Source: Gloeocapsa sp. DLM2.Bin57 (lineage in GTDB: Bacteria > Cyanobacteriota > Cyanobacteriia > Cyanobacteriales > Gloeocapsaceae). From it: DNA of 64,000 nt. The position numbers and the translations under genes are program-made. Below the pieces are notes generated by a model. That model ran no database searches and had not been told where the DNA came from. It worked only from the letters and a program-made list of their open reading frames with translations. Positions within the stretch are counted from its first letter, which is position 1, and each line of letters begins with the position of its first letter. Location of the stretch: NCBI GenBank assembly GCA_007693955.1, contig RECR01000050.1, positions 1-64,000 on the forward strand. Direction: 5' to 3'. Shown here piece by piece: positions 53,927 to 62,378 of this stretch.

Positions 53927-54349
53927 TTAAGCTCCACGTTTTAGAGATAGTTCTACTTGTTGAAACTCTTGTTCTAAACGATTTTTCAGTTTTTCCGGGA
54001 GAGGACGACTACCATAGGAAGTATAATAACCAGCTATAGCGTTCATGGCTGTTTGCATAGTGGTAAAAGAGCGCAAACCAGAAGATTTAGGTTCACGACG
54101 ATAGAGAGATATATAGTCGTTGATTTGTTGACGCGCGAGGGATTGAATCTCAACCTTGTCTGGTGCGTTTTCATCTAGAGCGATCGCTTTTCTAAGATTA
54201 GCTACCACAGTTAGTGTATCTTGACTATAATTTCCCGTTAAGCCAGTGGGACTAGAACAAGCGGTCAACCCAGTTATACCGATAACTATGACCAAAACCC
54301 AAGCTAAACAACGAGACAAGTAGGATGAAATAGACATATTAAAGCTCAT
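53927..54349 (-). CDS. psb27: photosystem II lipoprotein Psb27
   Basis: This 140-residue lumenal lipoprotein has an N-terminal hydrophobic segment and a lipobox L-T-A-C with Cys near residue 31. A four-helix bundle follows (Y-S-Q-D-T-L-T-V-V and D-Y-I-S-L-Y-R-R). Psb27 binds CP43 and holds the PSII lumenal side ready for Mn cluster assembly. Length and end match the family. Confidence 0.93.
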   Translation of the reverse strand: MSFNMSISSYLSRCLAWVLVIVIGITGLTACSSPTGLTGNYSQDTLTVVANLRKAIALDENAPDKVEIQSLARQQINDYISLYRREPKSSGLRSFTTMQTAMNAIAGYYTSYGSRPLPEKLKNRLEQEFQQVELSLKRGA

Positions 54350-54411
54350 TTTAACAATTTCTGATCATCCTACCAAGAAATGTAACAATTTCAGCACTTA
54401 ATTTCTTTGCT

Positions 54412-55428
54412 TCATGTTAAAATCGGGTCAGAGAAATGTTTAGTATTGCTAGGTTTAACATAAACAATCATCCCTGGTTGTAAATCCAACGCCTCATATC
54501 TTTCTTTAGATACATGAGCTGTTACTTCCAGGGTGTCTGGTAATAATAGTTCCACCTGTACTTCTCGACCGAGATGTATTATGCGTTGAATTTTAGCTTC
54601 AGTACTTTCACCATCATTAAAAAGTAAAATCATTAATTCATGGGGGCGGACAAATACTTCACTATTAGGTAGTTGTAAAGATTTACCATTAAATAGATGA
54701 GCATGAGAAGGTAAGACGTTAACCTCACCAATAAATTGCATAACAAAGGGAGTTGCAGGATTATCATAAATTTCTGCGCTGCTACCCACTTGTTCAATAC
54801 TTCCCTGGTTCATAATCACTATTTGGTCAGCTACTTCCATCGCTTCTTCTTGATCATGAGTTACAAAAACACTGGTTATATGCACTTCATCATGTAACTT
54901 TCTTAACCAAGAACGTAGCTCTTTACGTACTTTAGCATCTAAAGCACCGAAAGGCTCATCTAGTAATAGTACTTGAGGTTGAACAATTAAAGCGCGAGCT
55001 AAAGCTACTCTTTGACGTTGACCTCCTGAAAGTTGTGCTGGGTATCGATTGCCATAGCCTTCAAGTTGAATTAATTCTAACAACTCATCCACTTTTCGTT
55101 TGATTTGTGCTGCTGGTTTTTTACGAATTTCTAAACCAAAAGCAATATTTTGTCTGACAGTTAAATGCTTAAACAAAGCATAATGTTGAAAAACAAAGCC
55201 AATATTACGCTGTCTAATATCTAAATGGGTAGCATTACGATGATTAATAAGAATTTGTCCTTGGTCTGGTCTTTCTAACCCAGAAATCATGCGCAAAAGA
55301 GTTGATTTACCTGAACCAGAAGGACCTAAAAGAGCCACTAATTGTCTTTCACCAACAGTCAAATTGATATTTTTCAATGCTTGAAAATTACCAAATTTTT
55401 TAGATACATTTTTAAGAACTATAGTCAT
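54412..55428 (-). CDS. cysA: sulfate/thiosulfate ABC transporter ATP-binding protein CysA
   Basis: The 338-residue importer ATPase has Walker [10 protein letters not shown] near residues 35-43, signature L-S-G-G-Q-R-Q-R-V near residues 133-141, Walker B V-L-L-L-D-E-P, and a C-terminal TOBE-like regulatory region. Sequence and gene order sbp-cysT-cysW-cysA identify CysA. The gene follows cysW after 14 bases. It provides sulfate for cysteine synthesis. Confidence 0.96.
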   Translation of the reverse strand: MTIVLKNVSKKFGNFQALKNINLTVGERQLVALLGPSGSGKSTLLRMISGLERPDQGQILINHRNATHLDIRQRNIGFVFQHYALFKHLTVRQNIAFGLEIRKKPAAQIKRKVDELLELIQLEGYGNRYPAQLSGGQRQRVALARALIVQPQVLLLDEPFGALDAKVRKELRSWLRKLHDEVHITSVFVTHDQEEAMEVADQIVIMNQGSIEQVGSSAEIYDNPATPFVMQFIGEVNVLPSHAHLFNGKSLQLPNSEVFVRPHELMILLFNDGESTEAKIQRIIHLGREVQVELLLPDTLEVTAHVSKERYEALDLQPGMIVYVKPSNTKHFSDPILT

Positions 55429-55442
55429 GATTTCCTCCTAAA

Positions 55443-56249
55443 TTAAAGGTTTGCTTTGTGTCCTGTTTTGCGTTCGAGAATTTCTTTGAAAATCAAAGTT
55501 AGTCCTGCTAAAAAAGCTAAGATCATAGCAGCACTAAAAGCTGTAGTTGTTTGATAATTTTTGTAAGTTTGTTCTACGAAAATTGGTAGAGTCGTAGTTC
55601 TTCCCATAATACTTCCAGAGACTACCGCAACTGCACCAAATTCCCCCATAGCTCTGGCATTAGTTAACAAAAGACCATACAATAATCCCCACCGTATATT
55701 GGGTAAAGTAACACGACAAAAAATCTGCCAATCATTTGCTCCAAGAGTTCTCGCTGCTTCTTCTTGATCTGTCCCAATTTCTTCTAAAACTGGGATAACT
55801 TCTCTAGCGACAAAAGGAAGCGTAACAAACATAGTTGCTATGACCATTCCTGGAAGTGCAAAAATAATTTTTATTTGCATCTCTTTTAACCAATCGCCAA
55901 ACCATCCTTGTGCACCAAAGAGTAAAACGATCATTAATCCAGCTACTACAGGAGAAACAGAAAAAGGTAAATCAATGATACTCATTAGTAGAGCTTTTCC
56001 TGGAAATTTATTTCTAGCAATTACCCAAGCAGCACAGAGACCGAAAATGGTATTAAGAGGTAAAGTTATTGCTGTAATAATCAAACTCAACTTAATTGCT
56101 TCTTGAAAATTTCTCTGATTGAAATTATCGAAAAAGACATCTACCCCTTTGTGTAAAGCTTCGTAAAAGATAGTGAAGGTAGGTAAAAGAATGAGGATGA
56201 ACATATACAACACAGCGATCGCTATCAACAGATTTTTATTTAGCTGCAT
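55443..56249 (-). CDS. cysW: sulfate/thiosulfate ABC transporter permease CysW
   Basis: This 268-residue permease has about six helices and a binding-protein-dependent EAA-type loop (E-E-A-A-R-T-L-G-A-N-D-W-Q near residues 163-175). It overlaps cysT by 14 bases. The cytoplasmic loop pattern L-G-A and the ending R-K-T-G-H fit CysW rather than CysT, and it follows the expected order. Confidence 0.95.
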   Translation of the reverse strand: MQLNKNLLIAIAVLYMFILILLPTFTIFYEALHKGVDVFFDNFNQRNFQEAIKLSLIITAITLPLNTIFGLCAAWVIARNKFPGKALLMSIIDLPFSVSPVVAGLMIVLLFGAQGWFGDWLKEMQIKIIFALPGMVIATMFVTLPFVAREVIPVLEEIGTDQEEAARTLGANDWQIFCRVTLPNIRWGLLYGLLLTNARAMGEFGAVAVVSGSIMGRTTTLPIFVEQTYKNYQTTTAFSAAMILAFLAGLTLIFKEILERKTGHKANL

Positions 56250-57084
56250 AACGACTACCCCATTGTTGTAAAAGATTAATTATGAGCAATAACAATAAAG
56301 AAACCAACATCAACACCGTTCCGATTACCGTTGCTCCCTCGTAGTCATATTGCTCTAAGCGTTGAAAAATTAACACAGGTGCAATTAAATCTTGAAAAGG
56401 AATTCCCGAAGAAATAATCAGTACTGAACCATATTCACCCACTGCTCGGGAGAATCCTAAAGCTATACCTGTTAAAATTGCAGGCATTAAAGGTGGTAGA
56501 ATAACTCTCCAAAAGGTTTGACTTGCTGATGCACCTAAAGACCAAGCTGCTTCCTCTATTTCCTCTTCTAATTCTTGTAAGACTGGTTGCAGGGTTCTGA
56601 CAATAAAAGGTAGAGAAATAAACAGCATTGCCACAAATACACCTAAACGAGTAAAGGCAATTTTAATGCCAAAAGGAACAAATAATCTGCCTATAACTCC
56701 TGATTCACTATAAATAGTTGCCAAAACTAAACCCGCTACAGCTGTTGGTAAAGCAAAGGGTAAATCAACCGCAGTATCAATTAATTTTTTACCAGGAAAT
56801 TCGTACCTTACCAAAACCCAGGTTAATAGAGTTCCCATGACTCCATTAATACCTGCAGCTATCAAAGCAGTAACAAAGCTAACCTCATAAGCTGATAAAG
56901 CTTCTTTAGCAGTAGCGATGCGCCAAAATTCCTCAGGTCCAATAGTTAAAGATTTACTAATTAGTGCTGCTGTCGGTAACAACAGAAAGATGATTAAATA
57001 ACCTATGGTAACTATCCAAGGAATGGAAAAATACCGTAAACTAGTTCTTAAAGTGTTTGATTTTAAGTAATTGCTAGCGATCAT
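56236..57084 (-). CDS. cysT: sulfate/thiosulfate ABC transporter permease CysT
   Basis: This 282-residue membrane permease has about six helices. The EAA-like loop is E-E-A-A-W-S-L-G-A-S near residues 179-188, and D-L-P-F-A-L-P-T-A-V-A-G is the sulfate/molybdate permease signature. It pairs with CysW to form the channel. It begins 14 bases after sbp. Confidence 0.95.
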   Translation of the reverse strand: MIASNYLKSNTLRTSLRYFSIPWIVTIGYLIIFLLLPTAALISKSLTIGPEEFWRIATAKEALSAYEVSFVTALIAAGINGVMGTLLTWVLVRYEFPGKKLIDTAVDLPFALPTAVAGLVLATIYSESGVIGRLFVPFGIKIAFTRLGVFVAMLFISLPFIVRTLQPVLQELEEEIEEAAWSLGASASQTFWRVILPPLMPAILTGIALGFSRAVGEYGSVLIISSGIPFQDLIAPVLIFQRLEQYDYEGATVIGTVLMLVSLLLLLIINLLQQWGSRYAAK

Positions 57085-57098
57085 TGCTAATTTCTCCT

Positions 57099-58133
57099 TT
57101 ATCTTGCGCTCATAATTTGGTCAAATATTGCACCATCATCAAAAAAATTCGTTTGTACTGCATCCCAACCACCTAAATCTTCCACTGTAAATAAGTTGTC
57201 AATTGTCGGGTATTGGGAGCTAAATTCAGTAAATACTTGTTCATCTGAGGGACGAAAACCAACTTTAGCAAATTCTCTTTGAGCTTCTGGTGTAAAGAGG
57301 AATTCAACAAAAGCTTCTGCTACTTCTCTTGTTCCCCGTCTATCAACAACTGCATCTACTACCGTTACAGGATTATCAATAGAAATGTTGTAATCAGTAG
57401 GGATAAAATAGGTAGATTTATACCCTTGTTGTTCAGCTAAAATCACTTCGTTTTCATAGTTCATCAAGACATTTCCTTGTCCCTGTTTGATAAACACGTC
57501 ACTAGCTTCTCTAGCATCTTTAGGTAAGACGGGAGCATTTTTAAATACTGCTTTGGTAAATTCTAAAGCTTGCTCATCAGTTCCCCCAGATTGAGTGACC
57601 ACACCCCATAGAGCTAGGAAATTCCATCTTGCACCTCCTGAAGTTTTAGGATTAGCTGTAATTATTTGGATGTTATCGTCTGTTAAGTCAGACCAGCTAT
57701 CTATTGTGGCTGCTTGATCACGAGTTACCAAAGCTACTACAGAACTATGGACAGTAGAGTTATTGGGTAACTCTTGTTCCCAACCAGGGTTAATTAAACC
57801 TGCTTGCTCAATTCTTTTCGTATCTAAAGCTAAAGCTAAAGCGACAATATCTGCTTCTAAACCGTCAATAATCGCCCGAGTCTGTGTACCAGATCCTGCA
57901 TAACTTTGGTCAAAAGTCACTCGTTGACCTGTTTGTTGTTCCCAAAGAGCGGTGAATTTCGGAATGATTTGCTCATAAGCTTTCTGCGTAACTGCATAAG
58001 ATACTAGTGTCAAGTTAACTGGTCTTGATTGGGATTGAACTTGTAAAGGATGAAAGCAAACTGAGATTACCCCACTGATTATTAGTCCAAGGGCAATTCC
58101 TCTAATAAATTTCCACTTCAACTTGATTTGCAT
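57099..58133 (-). CDS. sbp: sulfate-binding protein
   Basis: This 344-residue periplasmic binding protein has a signal sequence (about residues 1-35, with I-R-G-I-A-L-G-L-I-I-S-G) and the sulfate-binding family sequence N-L-T-L-V-S-Y-A-V-T-Q-K-A-Y. It heads the sbp-cysT-cysW-cysA operon, which is normally induced by sulfur starvation. No clear CysR/CbpA-type operator is seen upstream, and the spacer to the next gene cluster is 234 bases. Confidence 0.95.
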   Translation of the reverse strand: MQIKLKWKFIRGIALGLIISGVISVCFHPLQVQSQSRPVNLTLVSYAVTQKAYEQIIPKFTALWEQQTGQRVTFDQSYAGSGTQTRAIIDGLEADIVALALALDTKRIEQAGLINPGWEQELPNNSTVHSSVVALVTRDQAATIDSWSDLTDDNIQIITANPKTSGGARWNFLALWGVVTQSGGTDEQALEFTKAVFKNAPVLPKDAREASDVFIKQGQGNVLMNYENEVILAEQQGYKSTYFIPTDYNISIDNPVTVVDAVVDRRGTREVAEAFVEFLFTPEAQREFAKVGFRPSDEQVFTEFSSQYPTIDNLFTVEDLGGWDAVQTNFFDDGAIFDQIMSAR

Positions 58134-58254
58134 TTAATTTGACTCCGAAACACTATTAAATTTAATTGAGATTGAATTTGAATTCATTTTAAGCGCAAAA
58201 AGCAAAAAAAGTCAAGAAATAAATTAAATAAGTAGCTCGGCTTAATTAAACGGT

Positions 58255-58351
58255 CTCCCAAAGGGAGCGCTACGCGATGCCGAAGGCACAGCCCTAAGTG
58301 CTGCCCGCCTTTCAGGTAAGGGCATACCGCGAAGCGGATCTCTTCGAGATC
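58255..58351. repeat. hairpin-rich dispersed repeat (several mini-palindromes)
   Basis: Within about 100 bases there are three short perfect hairpins: CTCCC-AAA-GGGAG (58255-58267), CCGC-GAA-GCGG (58327-58337) and GATCTC-TTC-GAGATC (58337-58351). The whole piece is GC-rich compared with the flanks. This is typical of cyanobacterial REP-like intergenic repeats. A weaker relative is at 63944-63971. Confidence 0.7.
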
Positions 58352-58367
58352 GCCGTCACTGTACCTT

Positions 58368-58675
58368 ATGAGTCAGAGAAACCCTATAAATGGTCAAGAG
58401 AATACGTTACTTATGGAGGAATTAAACAAAGAAGGTAAAATTGAACAAGAATTTGATAAAGTTAAGAAACTTATCTTGCAATTAGACAAGGAAAAATTTG
58501 CAGACGCCTCTCAAATCAGCTATCAATTAAAGGCGACGATTACATTTTTACCAAGGATAATGTGGAAGAAATCGTTAATATTCAGCCCAAAGGTAGCAAA
58601 GCCAAAGGGTATCAGGTCAGGCAAGTTAGAAATCTCATTGTGAAGTACGGTTTAGGAGATAGCGATGTCAGTTAA
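58368..58675 (+). pseudogene. HicA-like toxin remnant in a broken frame
   Basis: A frame open from 58466 to the TAA at 58673-58675 encodes S-I-K-G-D-D-Y-I-F-T-K-D and then N-I-Q-P-K-G-S-K-A-K-G-Y-Q-V-R-Q-V-R, closely resembling the C-terminal half of HicA toxins (the GDHYIF region). It has no ATG start. The 91-residue frame from ATG 58368 (to 58643) runs through the same DNA in another frame and may contain the lost N-terminal half (L-I-L-Q-L-D-K-E-K-F-A-D). An indel probably separated the two. The end overlaps the HicB start by 11 bases, as in real hicAB operons. Confidence 0.65.
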
Positions 58676-58877
58676 GTACGAATTGATTATTTATTGGAGT
58701 GAATCAGACCAAGCTTTTATCGTAGAAGTGCCAGAATTACCTGGATGTATGGCAGATGGTCAAACCTATGTCGAAGCGGTAACGAATGCTGAAGTAGTAA
58801 TACAAGAATGGATTGAAACAGCTCAAGAATTAGGGCGCGATATTCCTACTCCTAAAGGAAGGTTGCTTTATGCTTAG
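58665..58877 (+). CDS. hicB: HicB-family antitoxin
   Basis: This 70-residue protein has the HicB partial-RNase H fold pattern: Y-W-S-E-S-D-Q-A-F-I-V-E-V-P-E-L-P-G-C-M-A-D-G at residues 10-32, with V-T-N-A-E later. It ends D-I-P-T-P-K-G-R-L. It is short for HicB because there is no C-terminal DNA-binding ribbon-helix-helix. Its toxin partner is broken, so it may persist as an orphan antitoxin. Confidence 0.85.
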   Translation: MSVKYELIIYWSESDQAFIVEVPELPGCMADGQTYVEAVTNAEVVIQEWIETAQELGRDIPTPKGRLLYA

Positions 58878-58900
58878 ATCTCTTGTTGGAAAGCAAAAAT

Positions 58901-58938
58901 CCTAGGTACTTATCTTGTTCATAGATAAGTTGCCTAGG
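58901..58938 (+). terminator. long hairpin after hicB
   Basis: CCTAGG-T-ACTTATCT (58901-58915) pairs with AGATAAGT-TG-CCTAGG (58923-58938) with one bulge. There is no T-run behind it. It may act as a transcription end or RNA-stabilising element for the hicB transcript. Confidence 0.5.
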
Positions 58939-59134
58939 ACTGTAGGGAATATAAAGTATTTAAATTACTTATAGATGAGTTACTTAGGGCTTGCTTAATA
59001 AGTCTGAAACTTAGATTCAATAAAGGTTTTAGAAAAAGTGCAAGGGTTTTAGCCAAATAAATGTTAAAACTGTAGATTTGACTTTTTAGTCACCTTTTAG
59101 TAATATGTAAAACATATAAGCTGATCCCCTATTT

Positions 59135-59157
59135 TTCCGAATTCCGAATTCCGAATT
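59135..59157. repeat. TTCCGAA tandem repeat
   Basis: Three overlapping TTCCGAA units. They match the right half of the repeat at 8268-8312 and 21547-21570. It lacks the GGTGGAAC octamers. Confidence 0.7.
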
Positions 59158-59249
59158 GATCCCCACTGGGATTTAGTTTTTCAGCAGACCATACTTAATA
59201 GTCAAGGTGAGATTGCATATTACTCCTGTAATTTAAATATTCCAGAAAA

Positions 59250-59792
59250 TTAAATACTGATTAAACTCAGTTCTATATAATCCTCTTCGGGTTGTTTAAT
59301 CTCTGCTTTGATATTAGGACCAAAAAAGCTCTCAATCTTACTTTGTTTTTTTTCCCAAGTCTCTAAACTAATCAAAGAAGAATCAAACTCTAACACTAGA
59401 GTATAACGTCCCTGAGTTTCTACTTCTCTTAATCCTATCAATACTGGTCTTTCTTCGTCAGTAGGACTTAAACCTAACTTTTCTAAAGATAAATCTAGAT
59501 GGGCCTGTTGTCCATAACGATAACGAGTCACATCTTTACGTATTTGATTTTGAGTTTCTGTAGCTTGTGATTCGCGTAACTCGATAATCTTTGGTGAAGT
59601 TGGTTGACTATAGACAACTGGTTTTAATTCTGAAGCTTTGAGAGCTAATCCTCCTAAGACTAGAGGTACTCCATAGAATAAACCCGCTAAATTAAGGGTA
59701 GCGTTACCCGTAGCGTAAGCGATAAAACCAACAATAGTAAGTGTTCCACCTACTACTAAACCCAGTGAACCTAGAGAAATCTTGCCAAACAT
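59250..59792 (-). CDS. DUF2854 domain protein
   Basis: This 180-residue protein has two adjacent hydrophobic membrane helices at the N-terminus (about residues 5-27 and 32-52, L-G-S-L-G-L-V-V-G-G and L-A-G-L-F-Y-G-V-P-L-V-L). A soluble C-terminal domain follows (D-L-S-L-E-K-L-G-L-S-P-T near residue 100). This two-helix-plus-domain pattern is DUF2854, a conserved cyanobacterial/plastid family with unclear function. ATG 59792 is used in place of the TTG at 59807. Confidence 0.82.
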   Translation of the reverse strand: MFGKISLGSLGLVVGGTLTIVGFIAYATGNATLNLAGLFYGVPLVLGGLALKASELKPVVYSQPTSPKIIELRESQATETQNQIRKDVTRYRYGQQAHLDLSLEKLGLSPTDEERPVLIGLREVETQGRYTLVLEFDSSLISLETWEKKQSKIESFFGPNIKAEIKQPEEDYIELSLISI

Positions 59793-59866
59793 TGATAATC
59801 TTGTCAAAAAATTGCGATATTATTTATTTTAGAGCTTAGAGCTTATTTTAACTGAAGAAAAATAAC

Positions 59867-60049
59867 ATGGATAAAACCGAACTAGTAGCCAGATTTAAAA
59901 CCATCGAAAGCCAACGGGAATATTTAGTTAAATTACTAGAAAAACCCAGCTTAGGTACTTTACGCTTAGATGTCAATCAAGCTCTTGAGGAATTAGATGA
60001 GTTAATCGAGGAGTTTGACCAAGTTTTTCCAGGAGAAAAAAGCTTATAA
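59867..60049 (+). CDS. small conserved acidic helical protein
   Basis: This 60-residue protein is almost wholly helical (A-L-E-E-L-D-E-L-I-E-E-F-D-Q-V-F), with no cysteines or membrane segments. It looks conserved in cyanobacteria by composition and clean start, but I know no function. Confidence 0.55.
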   Translation: MDKTELVARFKTIESQREYLVKLLEKPSLGTLRLDVNQALEELDELIEEFDQVFPGEKSL

Positions 60050-60078
60050 ACATATTACCCGAGAGTATTTGAAATCAC

Positions 60079-60276
60079 GGGTGACAAGAGATTAAGCGAC
60101 GTGGACAGGGTATGGGGTGCGGGGTGTGGGGTGTGGTAAAATTTATATTTAGTTACTAAATATTTACTTAGATAGACTCTCATAAATAGCAATTTTAGCT
60201 CAAGAATCAGTTGCCAAAAAAAACCTACACCCTACACCCTACCTCCTACACCCTCTTTTTAAGTTTATTGTCACCC
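60079..60276. repeat. inverted-repeat element, MITE-like
   Basis: GGGTGACAA (60079-60087) and TTGTCACCC (60268-60276) are perfect inverted repeats bounding a 198-bp segment. Inside are a G/T-rich block (GGGGTGTGG units at 60114-60136) and a C/A-rich block (CCTACAC units at 60223-60255) that are roughly complementary to each other. There is no ORF inside. It could be a non-autonomous mobile element or a large hairpin. Confidence 0.6.
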
Positions 60277-60295
60277 ACTGAAGTCTCTGAGTTAT

Positions 60296-60910
60296 TTAGA
60301 CAAAATTGACCAAAGCTAAATCAATACGAGATTTAATCGTTATTTCTGGTTCTTGTTGTTTTATTTCGGTTAGTTTAGTAGTAATTGACTCAATCAAAGT
60401 AGGATTAGATTTCCCTAAAGATTCTAACCCTACTACTCCTGCATAACGAACTATCCATTCTCCATCGTTAAGAGTAAGAAATAAGGAATCTAAGACCTTT
60501 TGTTGCGCTTTAGCTATGTCTTGGGGAGGAAGTTGAGACCAAAGAATGTTTCCTAAACCTTTAGCTGCTGCTCTACGCACACTAGGGGAAAAATCCTCTA
60601 AAGCGGAGGTAATCAATAAATCAAGAGCGCGAGGATCGCCGATTCCGGCAAAAACCCTTACAGCCCAAGCTCTAGCACCATAATTATAACCGTCAACCTG
60701 TTCTAATAATTGTGGTACAACTACTTGTCCTAGGGATATTAGTCCATCAACAGCAGCGACAGCAGCACCTGGATTATTGTAACCGAGTACAGCGATTAAA
60801 GTGGAAATTGCCGCGGGATCTTGTTGCTCTGCTAAAGCTTGTACTGATTTTAAGAGAGTAAGAGCTGAAGTAGCGTTGTTGACGGCGTCAATTAAACTTT
60901 GGGTGTTCAT
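60296..60910 (-). CDS. cpcF: phycocyanobilin lyase subunit CpcF (HEAT-repeat)
   Basis: This 204-residue HEAT/armadillo-repeat protein (repeated A-V-D-G-L and R-R-A-A-A-K-G-L-G motifs) is the beta partner of the CpcE/CpcF lyase, which attaches phycocyanobilin to Cys84 of the phycocyanin alpha subunit. The start is ATG, 5 bases after the cpcE stop. It closes the cpc operon. PecF, NblB or a related lyase would look similar; the neighbouring cpcBA favours CpcF. Confidence 0.9.
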   Translation of the reverse strand: MNTQSLIDAVNNATSALTLLKSVQALAEQQDPAAISTLIAVLGYNNPGAAVAAVDGLISLGQVVVPQLLEQVDGYNYGARAWAVRVFAGIGDPRALDLLITSALEDFSPSVRRAAAKGLGNILWSQLPPQDIAKAQQKVLDSLFLTLNDGEWIVRYAGVVGLESLGKSNPTLIESITTKLTEIKQQEPEITIKSRIDLALVNFV

Positions 60911-60915
60911 TTTAC

Positions 60916-61707
60916 TTATAATAATCCATCCATCAACTGCATGATCTCGATACTGCGAGGGGATAAGTTAGGCTCATGACTGAGTTGATATTCTAATAAT
61001 CCTTTGAGTGAAAGTAGTTTAAGACTGTTTTCGGCAAAAGTTGTGGCGATCGCTTCTGCTGAGGGGAGATAACCACTAGCACCGAGATCAATCAAAGCGG
61101 AGCGACGCAGTTGCAGTTCATTGGTAGTTAAAGCTTTAACGAGCATTTCCCCATAAACTGGATTTTCTGTTAATTGATAGAGAGCGCGAGCTGCTGCGTA
61201 TTGTACTTTGGGTATAAAGTGTTCTAAAAACGGTTCAATAGTGCTAATAGCGTTAGTAGCTTTAAGAGTTCCTAAAGCCTCGATAATCGCTTCATAGGGT
61301 TGAGTCAGATGAGGTTTTCCTGGTACGATTTGAGCTGCTGCTACACCTCCTGTTAGCAATTCTTGTAAAGGGGGAATCGCGCGAGGATCTTGTAACATTT
61401 CTAGAGCTTGAGCCGCTGCCTCTCTTAGGTAATAGTCGGGGTTGCTTAAACAGCCAATCAATGGCTCTACTGCTTGGGTATTTCCGAGCTTTCCTAATGC
61501 TCTAGCTGCGTTGCGTCTAAGGGGATATCCTCCATCGGGTGCGCGATCTTCGCAATCTTCTAACGCCTCAAGCAAAGCTGTAATCGCGGCTAGATCTTTA
61601 ACGCGAAAACGCCCTAACCACCAGGCTGCGTAATAGCGTTGACCTAAATCTTCTGTTTGTTGGAGATTGGCGATCGCTTTTTCTACTGTTAGAGAGTTTT
61701 CTTCCAT
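60916..61707 (-). CDS. cpcE: phycocyanobilin lyase subunit CpcE (HEAT-repeat)
   Basis: This 263-residue HEAT-repeat protein (motifs such as A-R-A-L-G-K-L-G and A-A-Q-A-L-E-M-L near residues 80-120) is the alpha partner of the CpcE/CpcF bilin lyase. ATG 61707 is preferred to GTG 61761, which lies inside the intergenic hairpin loop. Located 120 bases after cpcA; no linker genes lie between. Confidence 0.92.
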   Translation of the reverse strand: MEENSLTVEKAIANLQQTEDLGQRYYAAWWLGRFRVKDLAAITALLEALEDCEDRAPDGGYPLRRNAARALGKLGNTQAVEPLIGCLSNPDYYLREAAAQALEMLQDPRAIPPLQELLTGGVAAAQIVPGKPHLTQPYEAIIEALGTLKATNAISTIEPFLEHFIPKVQYAAARALYQLTENPVYGEMLVKALTTNELQLRRSALIDLGASGYLPSAEAIATTFAENSLKLLSLKGLLEYQLSHEPNLSPRSIEIMQLMDGLL

Positions 61708-61723
61708 ATTTTTACAATAACAA

Positions 61724-61783
61724 CGCCTGGAACGAAGGACAAATACTAGTTTACTCACCAATATCTGACTGTCTTTCCAGGCG
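61724..61783 (-). promoter_or_regulatory. cpcA-cpcE intergenic inverted repeat
   Basis: CGCCTGGAA (61724-61732) and TTCCAGGCG (61775-61783) are perfect 9-base inverted repeats with a 42-base loop. In cyanobacteria, a hairpin between the abundant cpcBA mRNA and downstream genes commonly acts as partial terminator or 3' stabiliser, letting cpcBA be expressed far above cpcEF. That role is inferred. Confidence 0.6.
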
Positions 61784-61827
61784 ATAAGTTTAGGTTACTT
61801 CAAACTATGATCACAAGATCTTGTCTC

Positions 61828-62316
61828 TTAGCTTAGAGCGTTGATAGCATAATCTAGGTAAGAGTTAGCTTCAACAGCTGCATCTCCGCTTAGACCGTGG
61901 CTAGCTTTGATGTTTTTGAGAGCTTCGATGTACCAGCTAGGAGATAGTTCAAAGCTACGGTTGATTTCATCGATACCAGCTAAGAGGTACTCATCCATAG
62001 GACCTGTGCCACCTGCTACTAAACAGTAAGTAACCATACGTAGGTAGTAACCGATGTCACGAGCACATTTAGCTTTTCCTTCGGGAGTAGAAGCGTAGTT
62101 AGGACCAGTGGTGCTGGTGGTATAAGGGAATTTGCTATATACTGCTTGAGCTGCACCGTCGATTAGACGTTGAGAGTTTTCGGTTAAGCTTTTTGCTGCT
62201 TGTAAGCTAGCTGCTGCTTGACGGAAACGTCCAAAAGCTACTTGGATTTCGGTGCTGCTGATAAAGCGTCCTTGAGAATCAGCTGCTGCTACTGCTTCGG
62301 TTAGAGGGGTTTTCAT
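61828..62316 (-). CDS. cpcA: C-phycocyanin alpha subunit
   Basis: This 162-residue biliprotein carries phycocyanobilin at Cys84, in [11 protein letters not shown]. The N-terminus [13 protein letters not shown] matches CpcA. It pairs with CpcB in phycobilisome rods. It is preceded by a strong CAGGAGA ribosome-binding site. Length is exactly standard. Confidence 0.98.
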   Translation of the reverse strand: MKTPLTEAVAAADSQGRFISSTEIQVAFGRFRQAAASLQAAKSLTENSQRLIDGAAQAVYSKFPYTTSTTGPNYASTPEGKAKCARDIGYYLRMVTYCLVAGGTGPMDEYLLAGIDEINRSFELSPSWYIEALKNIKASHGLSGDAAVEANSYLDYAINALS

Positions 62317-62378
62317 TGTTTTATTTTCTCCTGAATTTTTATGTTTAGACTTTGGTTACTGTTATTGACGTTTCGTTA

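Larger units (their letters stand above)
58878..59249. other. gene-free stretch between hicB and the DUF2854 gene
   Basis: These 372 bases hold no convincing gene. They hold a long hairpin at 58901-58938 (CCTAGG and ACTTATCT arms around TGTTCAT), an imperfect copy of one arm near 58968-58990, a TTCCGAA repeat at 59135-59157, and an AT-rich remainder. The stretch G-G-C-T-T-G-C-T-T-A-A-T-A-A-G near 58988 resembles ends of some cyanobacterial insertion sequences, but no partner end is present. Confidence 0.6.

Noticed and set aside
58988-59060. Possible insertion-sequence end (GGCTTGCTTAATAAG-like).
   Set aside because: Only one end resembles known terminal motifs. There is no matching inverted partner, no transposase frame and no target duplication in this window.
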